From assembly GCA_020832085.1 (NCBI GenBank), contig JAFIFJ010000114.1, positions 1 through 57,983 of the forward strand: a stretch of 57,983 nt of DNA, written 5' to 3'. Shown one piece after another: positions 27,449-36,720 of this stretch. The notes beneath the pieces were generated by a model. The model was not told the DNA's origin and did not search any database. It saw only the letters and a list, made by a program, of their open reading frames with translations. The first letter of the stretch is position 1; each line of letters opens with the position of its first letter. The stretch is from Gammaproteobacteria bacterium (GTDB taxonomy: Bacteria; Pseudomonadota; Gammaproteobacteria; Pseudomonadales; Azotimanducaceae). Position numbers and translations under genes: made by a program.

Positions 27449-30400
27449 TCATTGAGGATGAATGTTTGCTTGTAATCGAACGTAGACAAAGCGCCCGGCG
27501 AGATCATGGGTGCGGGCGTCGAAGCTGTCATTGAAGGCCGAAGCCGCGAAGGGCGGCGACCGGTCGAACAGATTGCGCACCCCAACGTTGAAACGCAGGT
27601 CCACCGCACTGACGAATCGGTAGCCCAAGCGCAGGTCGTGGGTGTGCCAGGAGGCAATGCTGCGCGTCACTTCCTGGCCCGGAATGGTCTCCGTCAGGCT
27701 GTCGGCGAAGAACAGGTTGTAACTGGCCTCCCAGGCTCCGAAGTACCAGTGGGCACCGAGATTGGCCTTCCAGCTCGGCAGCGCTCCGTTGCCTTCTGCG
27801 GCCTGATCGCGAAACTGACCGGCCTGGTTGACCCGCTCGGCTTCGGGATCCACCTGATCGATGAAACGGTCGATGTGGGTCGCGTTCGCAGTCAGCTCCC
27901 AGGTGCCCCAGGCCGAAGGTTCGGAGCGCCATTGGACACCCAGGTCCATGCCCCGGACGTCGCGCTTCCCGAGATTGAGGTTGGTGGCCGTGACGCTCAC
28001 CAGGTTCCCGGAACTGTCCCGCAGCACCCGGTCGGTGAACAGCCCGCTGCGGGCGTTCTGGTTGACGATGAACTGGGCACTGGAATCCACCACGTCGCTC
28101 TGGGTGATGTGGAAGTAATCTGCAGTGACGCGCAGCCATCCGCTGCGCATGGCCGGCGTCCACACCAGCCCCAGGGTATGACTGCGACTGCGCTCCGGAT
28201 CCAGGTGACGGTTGCCACCGGTCAGCGTCTGGAACTGGGTGCGTGTGCCATCCGCCGGATCGTCACAGCCCGGGAGGGTCAAAGCGGCGGAGCCGGCGCA
28301 GGGGTCATCCAGGGTATCGAAGGACTGCTGTCCGGCGAGGTGGAGCTGTCGCAGGCTGGGGGCACGAAAACCTCGACTCCAGCTGGCCCGCAGCAGCACG
28401 CTCGACACCGGCCTATAGCGCAGGGACAGTTTCGGATTGACCGTGTTGCCGAAGTCGGAGTACCAGGACCCGCGCGCAGCGGCCCGCAGTTCGAGGTCAT
28501 TCACGCCCGGCAGGCCCGATGCCAGCGGCAGCAGCCATTCTGCGTAAACTTCAGCCACCTCCCGGCTGCCCCGGGTGTGACCCTGGTTGGTGCTGGCCAC
28601 GACCTCCATGCGCTGGGAGCGCGGGTCGGGTTCGACGCGCAGGGACTCCCGTCGCAGCTCCATGCCCAGGGCCAGTTCGGATTCACCCGCGGGCAACTTG
28701 AACATGGGACGGTGGCCCCCCACGGCCAGAACGAGCAGGCGACTGCGGGCCTCCAGGCGGGTGTCGATCCGCACGGCGTTCAGCATCGCTTCGTCGACGC
28801 TGCCAGGGGGGCCAAACAGGTTGAGCGGGCGACACTGAGCGTCGGCGGCGCAGAGTGCAGGGGGCCCCAGGGCGCGCTGCAGCGCCGGGCCGTCGAGAAC
28901 GTTGCGCAGCTGCTCGGTGGCTCGGCTCTCCTGAAAGCCCAGCCATGCCTCCATGTCGGCGCTGCCGGTACGCCAGTTGACGCCGCTGCCGAGGCGGAGG
29001 TTGCGGGTCTGATTCACCTGCTCCCGGGGCGGAAGTTCCACCAGGCGGCGGCGGACGTCCTGCAGCGGTTGCTCGAAGGGATTGAAGGCCTGATCGGTTG
29101 CGACGGTGAGGTCGAGGGCCTCGAAGCCTGTGAACAGGGGCGCAGGAGCCAGCAGGTTGGCCGCGCGAGTGCGTGAGTAGATGGCTTCGGCAAACCATTC
29201 GGCGCGCTCGCCGAGCAGCTGGTTCACCTCCCCGAAGAGACTCCAGCGTTTCGAGGGTACGACGGCCGTGGTGTCGACACGAAAGTCGTAGAGATCCTCG
29301 CTGGTGGCGGGGCGGAAGTGGTCGGGTGAACTGCCGTCGCCCACTTCGGGGCCGCTTTCGTTCAGGATGACCGGCCCCTGCGGCAAGGAGATCCGCGCCG
29401 GTGCCGTGGCGCTGGAGCGACGGTCGATGCCGCCACGGTCGCGGTCATCGGCTCTGCGGGAAATGGCCCGGTCACGACTCATGATCTCGCCCTGGTCGTA
29501 CCATTCGGCACCGAACATCACCGAGCGGCGCTCATCGTCCTGCCCCCAGAGCAGGCTGTGATGACGCGTGTCGAGGTCGCCGCGGGTGCTTTGACCCAGA
29601 TAGGTATCGAAGTGCAGTCCCCGTGGATTGCGGCGGGTGATGATGTGGACCACGCCCGCTATGGCATCCGACCCATGGATGGCCGAGGCGCCGTCCTTGA
29701 GGATTTCGACGCGCTCCACGGCGGCCAGCGGAATGCTGTTGATGTCGGTGGCCTCGCCGGTCAGGGCATTGGTGTTCAAGCGCCGTCCATTGATCAGGAT
29801 CAGGGTGCTGCTGGCAGGAAGGCCTCGCAGCGTCAGACTGGCGGTGCCGTCTCCACCGTTGGTCACGAAAGTGCTGGTGGGATTGCCGGTAATGATCGGC
29901 AGGTAGCGCAGCAGCTCTGCCAATGACTGATGACCGCTCTGGTCGATGCGCTGGCGATCGATGATGTCCACGGCCCCGGCACCGGAGACGTCGCCCGCCT
30001 GCAGGCGGGAACCGGTGATGCTGCGCCCAAAGACGGCGATGTGGTCGATCCAGGGGCCCCGTGGCGGCGCCTGCTGTGTGATCACCTGCGGACTGGAAGC
30101 CGGAGCCGCCTCAGGCTCCTGCAGCCTGCTTTGCCGGACGACGAGGATGGCATCGGCCACCGCCGCCACCTCCAGGCCCGAGCCGTCGATCAGATGGTTC
30201 AGCAGCTCGCGGCAGTCGGCGATGGGAGGGTGCCTGCCGATGTCCATGCCGGCCACCACCGCATGCTGGAACATGATGGAGGCTGACAGATGCTGGCCGA
30301 GTCGCAGCAGTGCTGCATCCAGGCTCCAATTCTTGAAGTTGAGTTGATCACAGGCGGAGGAGGGCAGGTCCGGGTTACGGGCACCCAGGGACGTCACTGG

Positions 30401-30466
30401 CATGAACAGCGCCAGCAGCAGAACCGAGATCACGGTCGATCTGCTTTGCGAGAGTCCGGCAAACAC
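27449..30466 (-). CDS. FecA-like TonB-dependent receptor with STN signalling domain
   Basis: This 1005-residue outer-membrane receptor has a signal peptide (about 1-28) and a secretin/TonB N-terminal (STN) domain at about residues 45-113 (NWSLDAALLRLG through ELLNHLIDGSGLEV). A plug contains TLILINGRRLNTN and GSDAIAGVVHIITRR, and a barrel follows. The STN domain normally contacts a FecR-type anti-sigma protein to signal ligand binding; fecR and fecI homologues lie just upstream. The start is GTG at 30466, with AAAGGA somewhat distant. The ligand is unknown: iron chelate is typical of the class, but carbohydrates and other substrates are also used. It is separated from fecR by a structured repeat. 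Confidence 0.9.
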   Translation of the reverse strand: MFAGLSQSRSTVISVLLLALFMPVTSLGARNPDLPSSACDQLNFKNWSLDAALLRLGQHLSASIMFQHAVVAGMDIGRHPPIADCRELLNHLIDGSGLEVAAVADAILVVRQSRLQEPEAAPASSPQVITQQAPPRGPWIDHIAVFGRSITGSRLQAGDVSGAGAVDIIDRQRIDQSGHQSLAELLRYLPIITGNPTSTFVTNGGDGTASLTLRGLPASSTLILINGRRLNTNALTGEATDINSIPLAAVERVEILKDGASAIHGSDAIAGVVHIITRRNPRGLHFDTYLGQSTRGDLDTRHHSLLWGQDDERRSVMFGAEWYDQGEIMSRDRAISRRADDRDRGGIDRRSSATAPARISLPQGPVILNESGPEVGDGSSPDHFRPATSEDLYDFRVDTTAVVPSKRWSLFGEVNQLLGERAEWFAEAIYSRTRAANLLAPAPLFTGFEALDLTVATDQAFNPFEQPLQDVRRRLVELPPREQVNQTRNLRLGSGVNWRTGSADMEAWLGFQESRATEQLRNVLDGPALQRALGPPALCAADAQCRPLNLFGPPGSVDEAMLNAVRIDTRLEARSRLLVLAVGGHRPMFKLPAGESELALGMELRRESLRVEPDPRSQRMEVVASTNQGHTRGSREVAEVYAEWLLPLASGLPGVNDLELRAAARGSWYSDFGNTVNPKLSLRYRPVSSVLLRASWSRGFRAPSLRQLHLAGQQSFDTLDDPCAGSAALTLPGCDDPADGTRTQFQTLTGGNRHLDPERSRSHTLGLVWTPAMRSGWLRVTADYFHITQSDVVDSSAQFIVNQNARSGLFTDRVLRDSSGNLVSVTATNLNLGKRDVRGMDLGVQWRSEPSAWGTWELTANATHIDRFIDQVDPEAERVNQAGQFRDQAAEGNGALPSWKANLGAHWYFGAWEASYNLFFADSLTETIPGQEVTRSIASWHTHDLRLGYRFVSAVDLRFNVGVRNLFDRSPPFAASAFNDSFDARTHDLAGRFVYVRLQANIHPQ

Positions 30467-30562
30467 GCGCGGCCTGCGTCCCTTTCCTGCCTGGCCCCCC
30501 CAAGGACCCGGGCGATGACGACGGCTTCGATGCTAGCAAAGATGCGGGAGCTTGCGCAGGAC

Positions 30563-30848
30563 GCTAGTGTCCTGAGCCCGAAGTTCGCATAGCTGTGAGC
30601 TTGGCTGCGGTTCGGACACAAGGCGCGCCGAGGCGGCGTATCGGCAATACGTCACCGAGGGGCAACGCAGTGTCCGGGCCGCAGCCAAGTTCCGGGATGC
30701 CGGACCACCTTCGGGCGCGGCCTGTATGGCCACTGGGCGGTGTTGCGCCTGCTCGACGTGGAGCCCGCCACGCCTTCGCAGACGCGCCTTGCCCAGCAGC
30801 CATACAGGCTCGCGCACAGCATGCGAACTTCGGACTCAGGACACTAAG
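30563..30848. repeat. 286-bp structured element with terminal inverted repeats (MITE-like)
   Basis: Outer arms of 28 bases at 30563-30590 and 30821-30848 are complementary at 25 of 28 positions. Inside are two further long hairpins. In the first, 30599-30618 pairs with 30671-30690 (17 of 20) and encloses a small CGTAT/ATACG stem. In the second, 30720-30738 pairs with 30791-30809 (17 of 19). The right end abuts the fecR stop codon. No coding capacity is credible. The size, terminal inverted repeats and internal fold suggest a miniature inverted-repeat transposable element or a structured RNA or attenuator in the fecR-fecA transcript. The surrounding gene gap is 30467-30849. Confidence 0.8.
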
Positions 30849-30849
30849 T

Positions 30850-31833
30850 TCATCCGGGGTGAATGATGATGAGGCTGTCGGACACCTCCACCCACCGCAG
30901 CGGCAGGATGGCGGCCAGCGATTCGAGCATGGATTCCTGGTGGTCCAGGCTGAGGACGGCTGAGAGGCGTTCGCGGCCCAGTTCGGGCGCCATCAGGGTC
31001 ATGCGTTTCGGCAAATACCGATTGAGGTCCGTTATCAGTTCCTGGAGGGTGACCTGATCGTAGACCAGACGACCGTGACGCCACTCGAGCTGCCCGATTG
31101 ATGAGGCGGCTGGGTCTCCGGGGAGCAGCCCGGCGGAAATCGAGAGGGTCTGCCCGGCCTCCACCGGACGGCGCAGCGAGACATCCGTCTCCTTGGCGGA
31201 GACAGCAACCTGGCCACGTGTCACCGTCACCCGGGTCCGCGCCTCTTCCACATGAATGCCGAGTTCAGTGCCCAGGATCTCGATGGTGCCGTGCCGGGTT
31301 TGAACGACGAAGGGGCGGCTGGAGTCCCCGGCCACGGCCAGATAGATCTCACTGCCCACATCGACATCGAGAACGCGTTGCGTCCGCCCCATGCCCACCC
31401 GCACCCGGGATCGGGTATTGAGTTCGAGGAGGGAGCCGTCTTCGAGTTCGACCTGCAGGCGTTCGCCGGGGGCGGTGGTGTAGGTGGTTGGCGCGAACAG
31501 CAGCACGAAGGCCAAGACCAGCACTGTGGCCGTGGCGGCCAAAGCGCCGATTCCTGCCAGCCACCGCCATGACGAGGTTGGCGACCGGGCCGCTGCTGCT
31601 GCCGCCATCCGAGCTGGCAGAGGCTCGCTTCGGAGGGTTACCGCACCGAGGCCGTCCCAGAGGTCCGCCATGCTGTCAAAAGCACTGCGATGTGCCGGGC
31701 TGCGCGCCAGCCACTTCGAAAACGCTGCACGATCCGCGTGGGTGACGTCTGCTGCGCGCATACGGGCGATCCACTCGGCGGCCTCGTCGAGCAATGGCTC
31801 GTGGGCATTCTGGTCGGCTGTGTCAGGTGTCAA
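30850..31833 (-). CDS. FecR-family anti-sigma factor / signal transducer
   Basis: This 327-residue inner-membrane regulator has an N-terminal cytoplasmic domain of the DUF4880 type (EAAEWIARMRAADVTHADRAAF, starting near residue 18). One transmembrane helix is near residues 92-112, followed by a periplasmic FecR domain (YTTAPGERLQVELEDGS, LNTRSRV, RGQVAV) and a C-terminal STN-like segment. It should hold the adjacent ECF sigma factor until the receptor reports ligand. The start is uncertain: TTG 31833 has an AGAGG site at 7 bases, whereas the upstream GTG at 31860 has none, so I prefer 31833. Confidence 0.88.
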   Translation of the reverse strand: MTPDTADQNAHEPLLDEAAEWIARMRAADVTHADRAAFSKWLARSPAHRSAFDSMADLWDGLGAVTLRSEPLPARMAAAAAARSPTSSWRWLAGIGALAATATVLVLAFVLLFAPTTYTTAPGERLQVELEDGSLLELNTRSRVRVGMGRTQRVLDVDVGSEIYLAVAGDSSRPFVVQTRHGTIEILGTELGIHVEEARTRVTVTRGQVAVSAKETDVSLRRPVEAGQTLSISAGLLPGDPAASSIGQLEWRHGRLVYDQVTLQELITDLNRYLPKRMTLMAPELGRERLSAVLSLDHQESMLESLAAILPLRWVEVSDSLIIIHPG

Positions 31834-31993
31834 CGGCTTACCTCTGCATGTCCCTGGCACGTCAACGCGGTGCGCTTGAAATCAAGGCTGGGGAGAATAC
31901 GCGCAAAACATCACGAATGAATGTCTCGAATGTTAACGCAAGTACAATCGTTAGACGTTTGGGAAGGACGAACCCTCAGCAGGTTTGGTCGCT

Positions 31994-32545
31994 TCAGGGT
32001 TTCGCTTCGTCGCGAATGGGGGCAGGACGGGAGGAGGGAAGGGCGCGACTGCGGACCTGGAGGCGCCGGCGGCAGTGCTTCAATGCGGTAATGATGTGCT
32101 TTTCCACCATGCTGGTGGACACCCCGAGGGCGCGGGCGATCTCCGGGTAGCTCATGTCACGGGAGCGGTGCATGACGAAGGCCTGCCGGGTTGTGACGGG
32201 GAGTTCGCTGATGGCCTGCTCGACGATGCTGAGCTGCTCGGCGGCATCCACGCTGCGTTCGAGTTCGGGACCGGCTTCTTCGGCCGCCGAGGACTGGGCG
32301 AAGTCGTTCTCGAGCCGAACCCGCCGCAGATGATCGACAGCGAGATTGGATGCGGCCTGAAACAGAAAGGCCTTGGCGTTGTCGAGTTGCTGGGGATGTT
32401 CGAGGCGATACAGGCGCATCCACGCTTCCTGGGCGATGTCCGCCGCCTCTTCCTCGTTACGGAAGCGGGCACGGAGAAAGCGCAGTAGGGCATGACCGTG
32501 ACGCGCGAACATTGCGGAGATGAATCGGTCCTTGGCTTCGGCCAT
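31994..32545 (-). CDS. ECF RNA polymerase sigma factor, FecI-like
   Basis: This 183-residue sigma-70 family member has region 2 (LLRFLRARFRNEEEAADIAQEAWMRL, with the conserved DIAQE) and region 4 (ISELPVTTRQAFVMHR then MSYPEIARALGVSTSMVEKHI). The order sigma, FecR, STN receptor on one strand is the classical cell-surface signalling layout. The start has GGAGGGG upstream. It is divergent from gspE. Like FecI itself it probably activates the receptor promoter, here perhaps within or near the structured element. Confidence 0.92.
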   Translation of the reverse strand: MAEAKDRFISAMFARHGHALLRFLRARFRNEEEAADIAQEAWMRLYRLEHPQQLDNAKAFLFQAASNLAVDHLRRVRLENDFAQSSAAEEAGPELERSVDAAEQLSIVEQAISELPVTTRQAFVMHRSRDMSYPEIARALGVSTSMVEKHIITALKHCRRRLQVRSRALPSSRPAPIRDEAKP

Positions 32546-32828
32546 GCTGGCCCCTCCGAATGCCTTCTGCAGGCCTCGACCGGTGCGTTGGCTGTACCTG
32601 CAGTCCCCCTGAGCCTGCCTGCTGGTTCAGAAAACCCAAGGCAGATTAACGGGCTATTCTCTCCCCAAGCCATACTGAAATAATTCGGTAACCTTTGACA
32701 AGTGTTTTCTCGCCTGTTCCGGCCATTCAGGGCCAGCCCCTGAATTGGGCAGCGGCCTGCCGCCTGGGACGATGGTTACTGCTAACATGCAGCGAGCATT
32801 CACCGGCCCGTCAGTGAGCCCGACCGCC

Positions 32829-34388
32829 ATGTCCACAGCCGTTCCCGTCGAGTCAACCGAGCCCCCTTTGGATACCCCAGTCGCGACTGCCTTGGCGCGT
32901 CTCCCATTCTCCTTCGCTCGCCGTCACGGGGTGGTGTTACTCGGGGAAGCCGGGTCTGCCGCGGCTGCGGACAGGCCTACATCCAGGCGCCGGCAGGCCG
33001 CCTGTCGTGGGGATGCTTCGCCGCTGGCCATTGCAGAAGCTCGCCGCATAGCCGGTTGTCCGCTGGACTGGGAAACCCTTGAGCAGAGTGAGTTCGAATC
33101 CCTCCTCGAACGCACCTACGCCCGGGACTCCTCTGCCGCCCGGCAGATGGTGGAGGACTTGGGTGAGCAGCTCGACCTGGCCAGCCTTGCGGATCAGGTT
33201 CCCGAGACTGAGGACCTGCTCGAACAGGAAGACGATGCGCCCATCATCCGGCTGATCAATGCCATCCTGGCCGAGGCCATCAAGGAGAACGCCTCCGACG
33301 TCCACGTTGAAACCTTCGAGCGGGAGCTGGTGGTGCGCTTCCGGGTGGATGGCATTCTGCGCGAGATCGTCAGGCCCAAGCGTGCCCTGGCGCCGCTGCT
33401 GGTGTCCCGGATCAAGGTCATGGCCCGGTTGGACATCGCAGAAAAGCGGGTTCCCCAGGATGGACGCATCACCCTGCGCATCGGCGGCCGCGAAGTGGAC
33501 GTGCGGGTGTCCACGCTGCCGTCAGCGGCAGGGGAGCGGGTGGTGCTGCGGCTGCTGGACAAGCAGGCCGGCCGTCTGGACCTGACCCACCTGGGCATGA
33601 GCCGGCAGGGGCTGGAATCCATGCGCGAGATTCTCGCCAAGCCCCACGGCATCGTCCTGGTCACGGGCCCCACTGGATCGGGCAAGACCACTTCGCTCTA
33701 CGCCAGTCTCGGTGAGATCCAGAGCGCCGAACTGAACATCATGACCGTGGAGGACCCCATCGAGTACAACCTGCCTGGCATCGGCCAGACCCAGGTCCAT
33801 ACCAAGGCGGGCATGAGCTTCGCGCGCGGTCTGCGGGCCATTCTGCGCCAGGATCCTGACGTGGTCATGGTGGGGGAAATCCGCGATCTCGAAACCGCCG
33901 AGATTGCCATTCAGGCAGCGCTGACGGGGCACCTGGTGCTGTCCACGCTGCATACCAACACCGCCATCGGCGCGGTCACCCGGCTGCACGACATCGGCAT
34001 AGAGCCCTACCTGCTGTCCTCGAGCATGCTGGCCCTCATCGCCCAGCGCCTGGTCCGCGTTCTCTGTCCTCATTGCCGCCAGGCCTACACGGCGACGCCC
34101 GCCGAGTGCGATGCCCTGGGTGTCGATCCGGAACAGCCGCCGACCCTCTACCGTCCCACGGGCTGTGATCATTGCAGCCATACGGGCTACCGGGGCCGGA
34201 CCGGCATCTACGAGATCATTCAGATCGATGACACGCTGCGGGACATGATCCACCGCAACGCGTCGGAACAGGAGATGGAACGCCACGCCCACGCCAGGGC
34301 ACCCAATCTGCTCCGGGATGGCCGGGAGAAAGTGCTGTCAGGCGTCACCGGCATCCAGGAGCTGTTCCGCGTGACCCGCGAGGACTGA
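32829..34388 (+). CDS. gspE: Type II secretion ATPase GspE
   Basis: This 519-residue cytoplasmic hexameric ATPase drives pseudopilus assembly. The N2 domain is followed by Walker A GPTGSGKTTS near residues 279-288, the Asp box, Walker B (LRQDPDVVMVGEIRD), His boxes (LHTNTAIGAVTRL) and the GspE-specific zinc module with paired cysteines (CPHC near 413, CDHC near 446). The start is uncertain: 32829 is chosen, but in-frame ATGs at 32772 and 32787 also exist and none has a strong ribosome-binding site. It opens a nine-gene operon with mostly overlapping stops and starts. Confidence 0.93.
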   Translation: MSTAVPVESTEPPLDTPVATALARLPFSFARRHGVVLLGEAGSAAAADRPTSRRRQAACRGDASPLAIAEARRIAGCPLDWETLEQSEFESLLERTYARDSSAARQMVEDLGEQLDLASLADQVPETEDLLEQEDDAPIIRLINAILAEAIKENASDVHVETFERELVVRFRVDGILREIVRPKRALAPLLVSRIKVMARLDIAEKRVPQDGRITLRIGGREVDVRVSTLPSAAGERVVLRLLDKQAGRLDLTHLGMSRQGLESMREILAKPHGIVLVTGPTGSGKTTSLYASLGEIQSAELNIMTVEDPIEYNLPGIGQTQVHTKAGMSFARGLRAILRQDPDVVMVGEIRDLETAEIAIQAALTGHLVLSTLHTNTAIGAVTRLHDIGIEPYLLSSSMLALIAQRLVRVLCPHCRQAYTATPAECDALGVDPEQPPTLYRPTGCDHCSHTGYRGRTGIYEIIQIDDTLRDMIHRNASEQEMERHAHARAPNLLRDGREKVLSGVTGIQELFRVTRED

Positions 34389-34391
34389 GCC

Positions 34392-35621
34392 TTGGCCGCC
34401 TACGAATTCGTCGCGCTGGACGGCCAGGGCCGGGAGCAGCGCGGTATCCTCGAAGCCGACAGTTCCCGGCAGATCCGTCAGCAGTTGCGTGACAAGGGTT
34501 GGGCGCCACTGAAGGTGGATCCGGCCGGCGAAGCCCGGTCCGGAGACCGCGCCGGGCCCCGATTCAAGCGGCCCGCCTTCAAGCGCCGCCTGTCCGCCCT
34601 CGATCTGGCCATGATCACCCGTCACCTCGAGACCCTGATCGGTTCCGGCCTGCCCATCGAGGAGGCCTTGAACGCTGCCGCCCAGCAGGCCGACAAGCAG
34701 CGTGTGCGCAGCATCCTGCTGGCGGTTCGGGCGCGGGTGCTGGAAGGCCAATCCCTGGCCATGGCCCTGGGCGAATTCCCTCATGCCTTCGATGATCTCT
34801 ACCGGGCCACGGTTGCGGCCGGGGAACATGCCGGTCATCTCGAAGAGGTGCTGCGCAATCTGGCCGATTACACCGAACGCAAACAGGAATCCGGCCAGAA
34901 CGTGCAGATGGCGCTGCTGTACCCGGTGATCCTGGTGGCCATCTCGCTGCTGATCGTGGCCGGGTTGCTGGCCTATGTGGTACCGGAAATCGTGTCGGTC
35001 TACCGCGATACCGATCAGGCCCTGCCGCTGCTGACGCGCAGCCTCATTGCCCTGTCCGATTTTCTGGTGAGCTGGGGTGCCCTGCTGCTGCTGCTGCTCG
35101 TTGCCCTGGGCTGGGGTGTGCGGGAGGTCCTGAAACGACCGGAGCCGAGACTGCGCTGGCATCGCTTCCTGCTGCACGCGCCCCTGCTGCGCCGCATCGT
35201 GCGCGGATCCAACGCCAGCCAGTTCGCCAATACCCTGGCCATCCTGACGGCCAGCGGCGTGCCCCTGGTGGAGGCCATGCGCATCGCCGGTCAGGTGGTG
35301 GACAATCGGGTGCTGCGGCAGCGCATCGAGGGGGCCACCCGGCGGGTGGCGGAGGGCAGCACCCTGCGCGGCGCCCTGGAGGAAGTGGGATACTTCCCAC
35401 CCCTGATGCTGCACATGGTGGCCAGCGGTGAAGCCAGCGGCAGTCTCGATGCCATGCTGGCCCGGGTCGCACGTCATCTGGAGCGGGATCTGGAGCGTCT
35501 GGTCACGGTGATGTTGGAACTCTTCAAACCCATGATGCTGCTGGTGATGGGCGGCCTTGTGCTGGTCATCGTGCTGGCCATATTGTTGCCCATCCTCAAC
35601 CTGAATCAGCTGATCGCATGA
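34392..35621 (+). CDS. gspF: Type II secretion inner-membrane platform protein GspF
   Basis: This 409-residue polytopic protein has two GspF domains. The N-terminal signature is YEFVALDGQGREQRGILEAD, and transmembrane helices lie near residues 175-200, 220-245 and 375-400. It anchors the GspE ATPase to the membrane. The start is TTG at 34392, three bases after the gspE stop, which fits the family start MAAYxxxALD. It overlaps gspG by ATGA. Confidence 0.93.
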   Translation: MAAYEFVALDGQGREQRGILEADSSRQIRQQLRDKGWAPLKVDPAGEARSGDRAGPRFKRPAFKRRLSALDLAMITRHLETLIGSGLPIEEALNAAAQQADKQRVRSILLAVRARVLEGQSLAMALGEFPHAFDDLYRATVAAGEHAGHLEEVLRNLADYTERKQESGQNVQMALLYPVILVAISLLIVAGLLAYVVPEIVSVYRDTDQALPLLTRSLIALSDFLVSWGALLLLLLVALGWGVREVLKRPEPRLRWHRFLLHAPLLRRIVRGSNASQFANTLAILTASGVPLVEAMRIAGQVVDNRVLRQRIEGATRRVAEGSTLRGALEEVGYFPPLMLHMVASGEASGSLDAMLARVARHLERDLERLVTVMLELFKPMMLLVMGGLVLVIVLAILLPILNLNQLIA

Positions 35622-36052
35622 AATCTGCTTCCAAGACCTCATTGGCCCGCGGCTTCACGCTCATCGAAATCATGGTGGTGATCGTCATCATCGGCATCAT
35701 CGGGGCGCTCATCGTGCCCAATATCGTCGGGCGCCAGGATCAGGCGCAGGTCACGGCCGCCCAGAGCGATCTGCGGGCCCTTGGCAATGCGCTGGAGATG
35801 TACAAGCTCGACAACTCCTCCTACCCGAGCACGGAGCAAGGGCTCGAGGCCCTGGTGCGGCGGCCAACGGGCTTTCCGGAACCCCGCAACTGGCAAGCGG
35901 GTGGCTACGTGCGCAGTCTGCCCACGGATCCCTGGGGCAATCCTTATCAGTATCTGGCCACCGGTGACCGCTTCGAACTGTTCAGCTACGGCGCCGACGG
36001 TCAGCCCGGCGGCGAGGGCCATGCCGGCGAGATCCGCTACGAGGATCTATGA
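35618..36052 (+). CDS. gspG: Major pseudopilin GspG
   Basis: This 144-residue major pseudopilin has a type IV prepilin leader with cleavage after Gly12 (LARG|FTLIEIMVV) and Glu at +5. The hydrophobic helix is followed by the GspG-specific calcium-site region (STEQGLEALVRRPT, LPTDPWGNPYQY, LFSYGADGQPGGEG). It polymerises into the pseudopilus that pushes exoproteins through the outer-membrane secretin. ATGA overlaps occur at both ends. Confidence 0.95.
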   Translation: MKSASKTSLARGFTLIEIMVVIVIIGIIGALIVPNIVGRQDQAQVTAAQSDLRALGNALEMYKLDNSSYPSTEQGLEALVRRPTGFPEPRNWQAGGYVRSLPTDPWGNPYQYLATGDRFELFSYGADGQPGGEGHAGEIRYEDL

Positions 36053-36633
36053 ACGGCCCCGCCAGGGTCACAGGCTCCTGGCGGAGTAGGCGGCAGCCGC
36101 GCAGCCGTTGCGGCCGAAGCAGCCGGGCCTTCACCCTGCTCGAAGTGCTGGTGGTGCTGTTCGTGGTGGCCATCATGGCCGGCATCGCCGTCATGCAGAT
36201 CGGTTCCCGGGACCGGGACCGTCACCTTCAGACCGAGGCCCGGCGCCTGCAGCATGCGCTGGAGCTGACCCGGAACGAGGCCGTCCTCAGCGCCAGCGAA
36301 TGGGGCCTGCAGTTCACCAGTGAAGGATATCGCTTCCTGCGTCTGGATCTGGACAGCGGCCGCTGGGAGCTGGTGGAGTCGCCGCCCTGGCGGGAACATG
36401 CCATGCGCCCCGGCATCGACGCCCGGCTGAGAATCGAAGACCGGCGGCGAGGGCCGGACGCTCTCGGTGCCTCTGGCAACGGTACTGGCAGCCGACGTCC
36501 GGGCATGCTGATTCTGTCTTCCGGTGAAATGACGCCGTTTCGCATCGATCTGCTGCCCGAGTGGTCCGGGGCGGGGTGGCGCCTGAGCAGCGATGGCTTC
36601 AGCGGCGTCAGCGCCGAGCGCCTCCCTCCGTGA
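36049..36633 (+). CDS. gspH: Minor pseudopilin GspH
   Basis: This 194-residue minor pseudopilin has a long arginine-rich leader of about 27 residues and the prepilin segment FTLLEVLVVLFVVAIMAGIA. The residue before the cleavage point is Ala (SSRA|F) rather than the usual Gly. The body domain resembles GspH (RDRHLQTEARRLQHALELTR, EWGLQF). It is coupled to gspG by ATGA. It is followed by an 87-base gap, the only sizeable gap in the operon. Confidence 0.88.
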   Translation: MNGPARVTGSWRSRRQPRSRCGRSSRAFTLLEVLVVLFVVAIMAGIAVMQIGSRDRDRHLQTEARRLQHALELTRNEAVLSASEWGLQFTSEGYRFLRLDLDSGRWELVESPPWREHAMRPGIDARLRIEDRRRGPDALGASGNGTGSRRPGMLILSSGEMTPFRIDLLPEWSGAGWRLSSDGFSGVSAERLPP

Positions 36634-36720
36634 GATCACCACGCGAGGGCTGCGGGCTTGGGACCCGACCTGTTTTCTCGAGGCCTGGTGGTTGTCTTTC
36701 AATCACTTGGAGTGTTTTTC

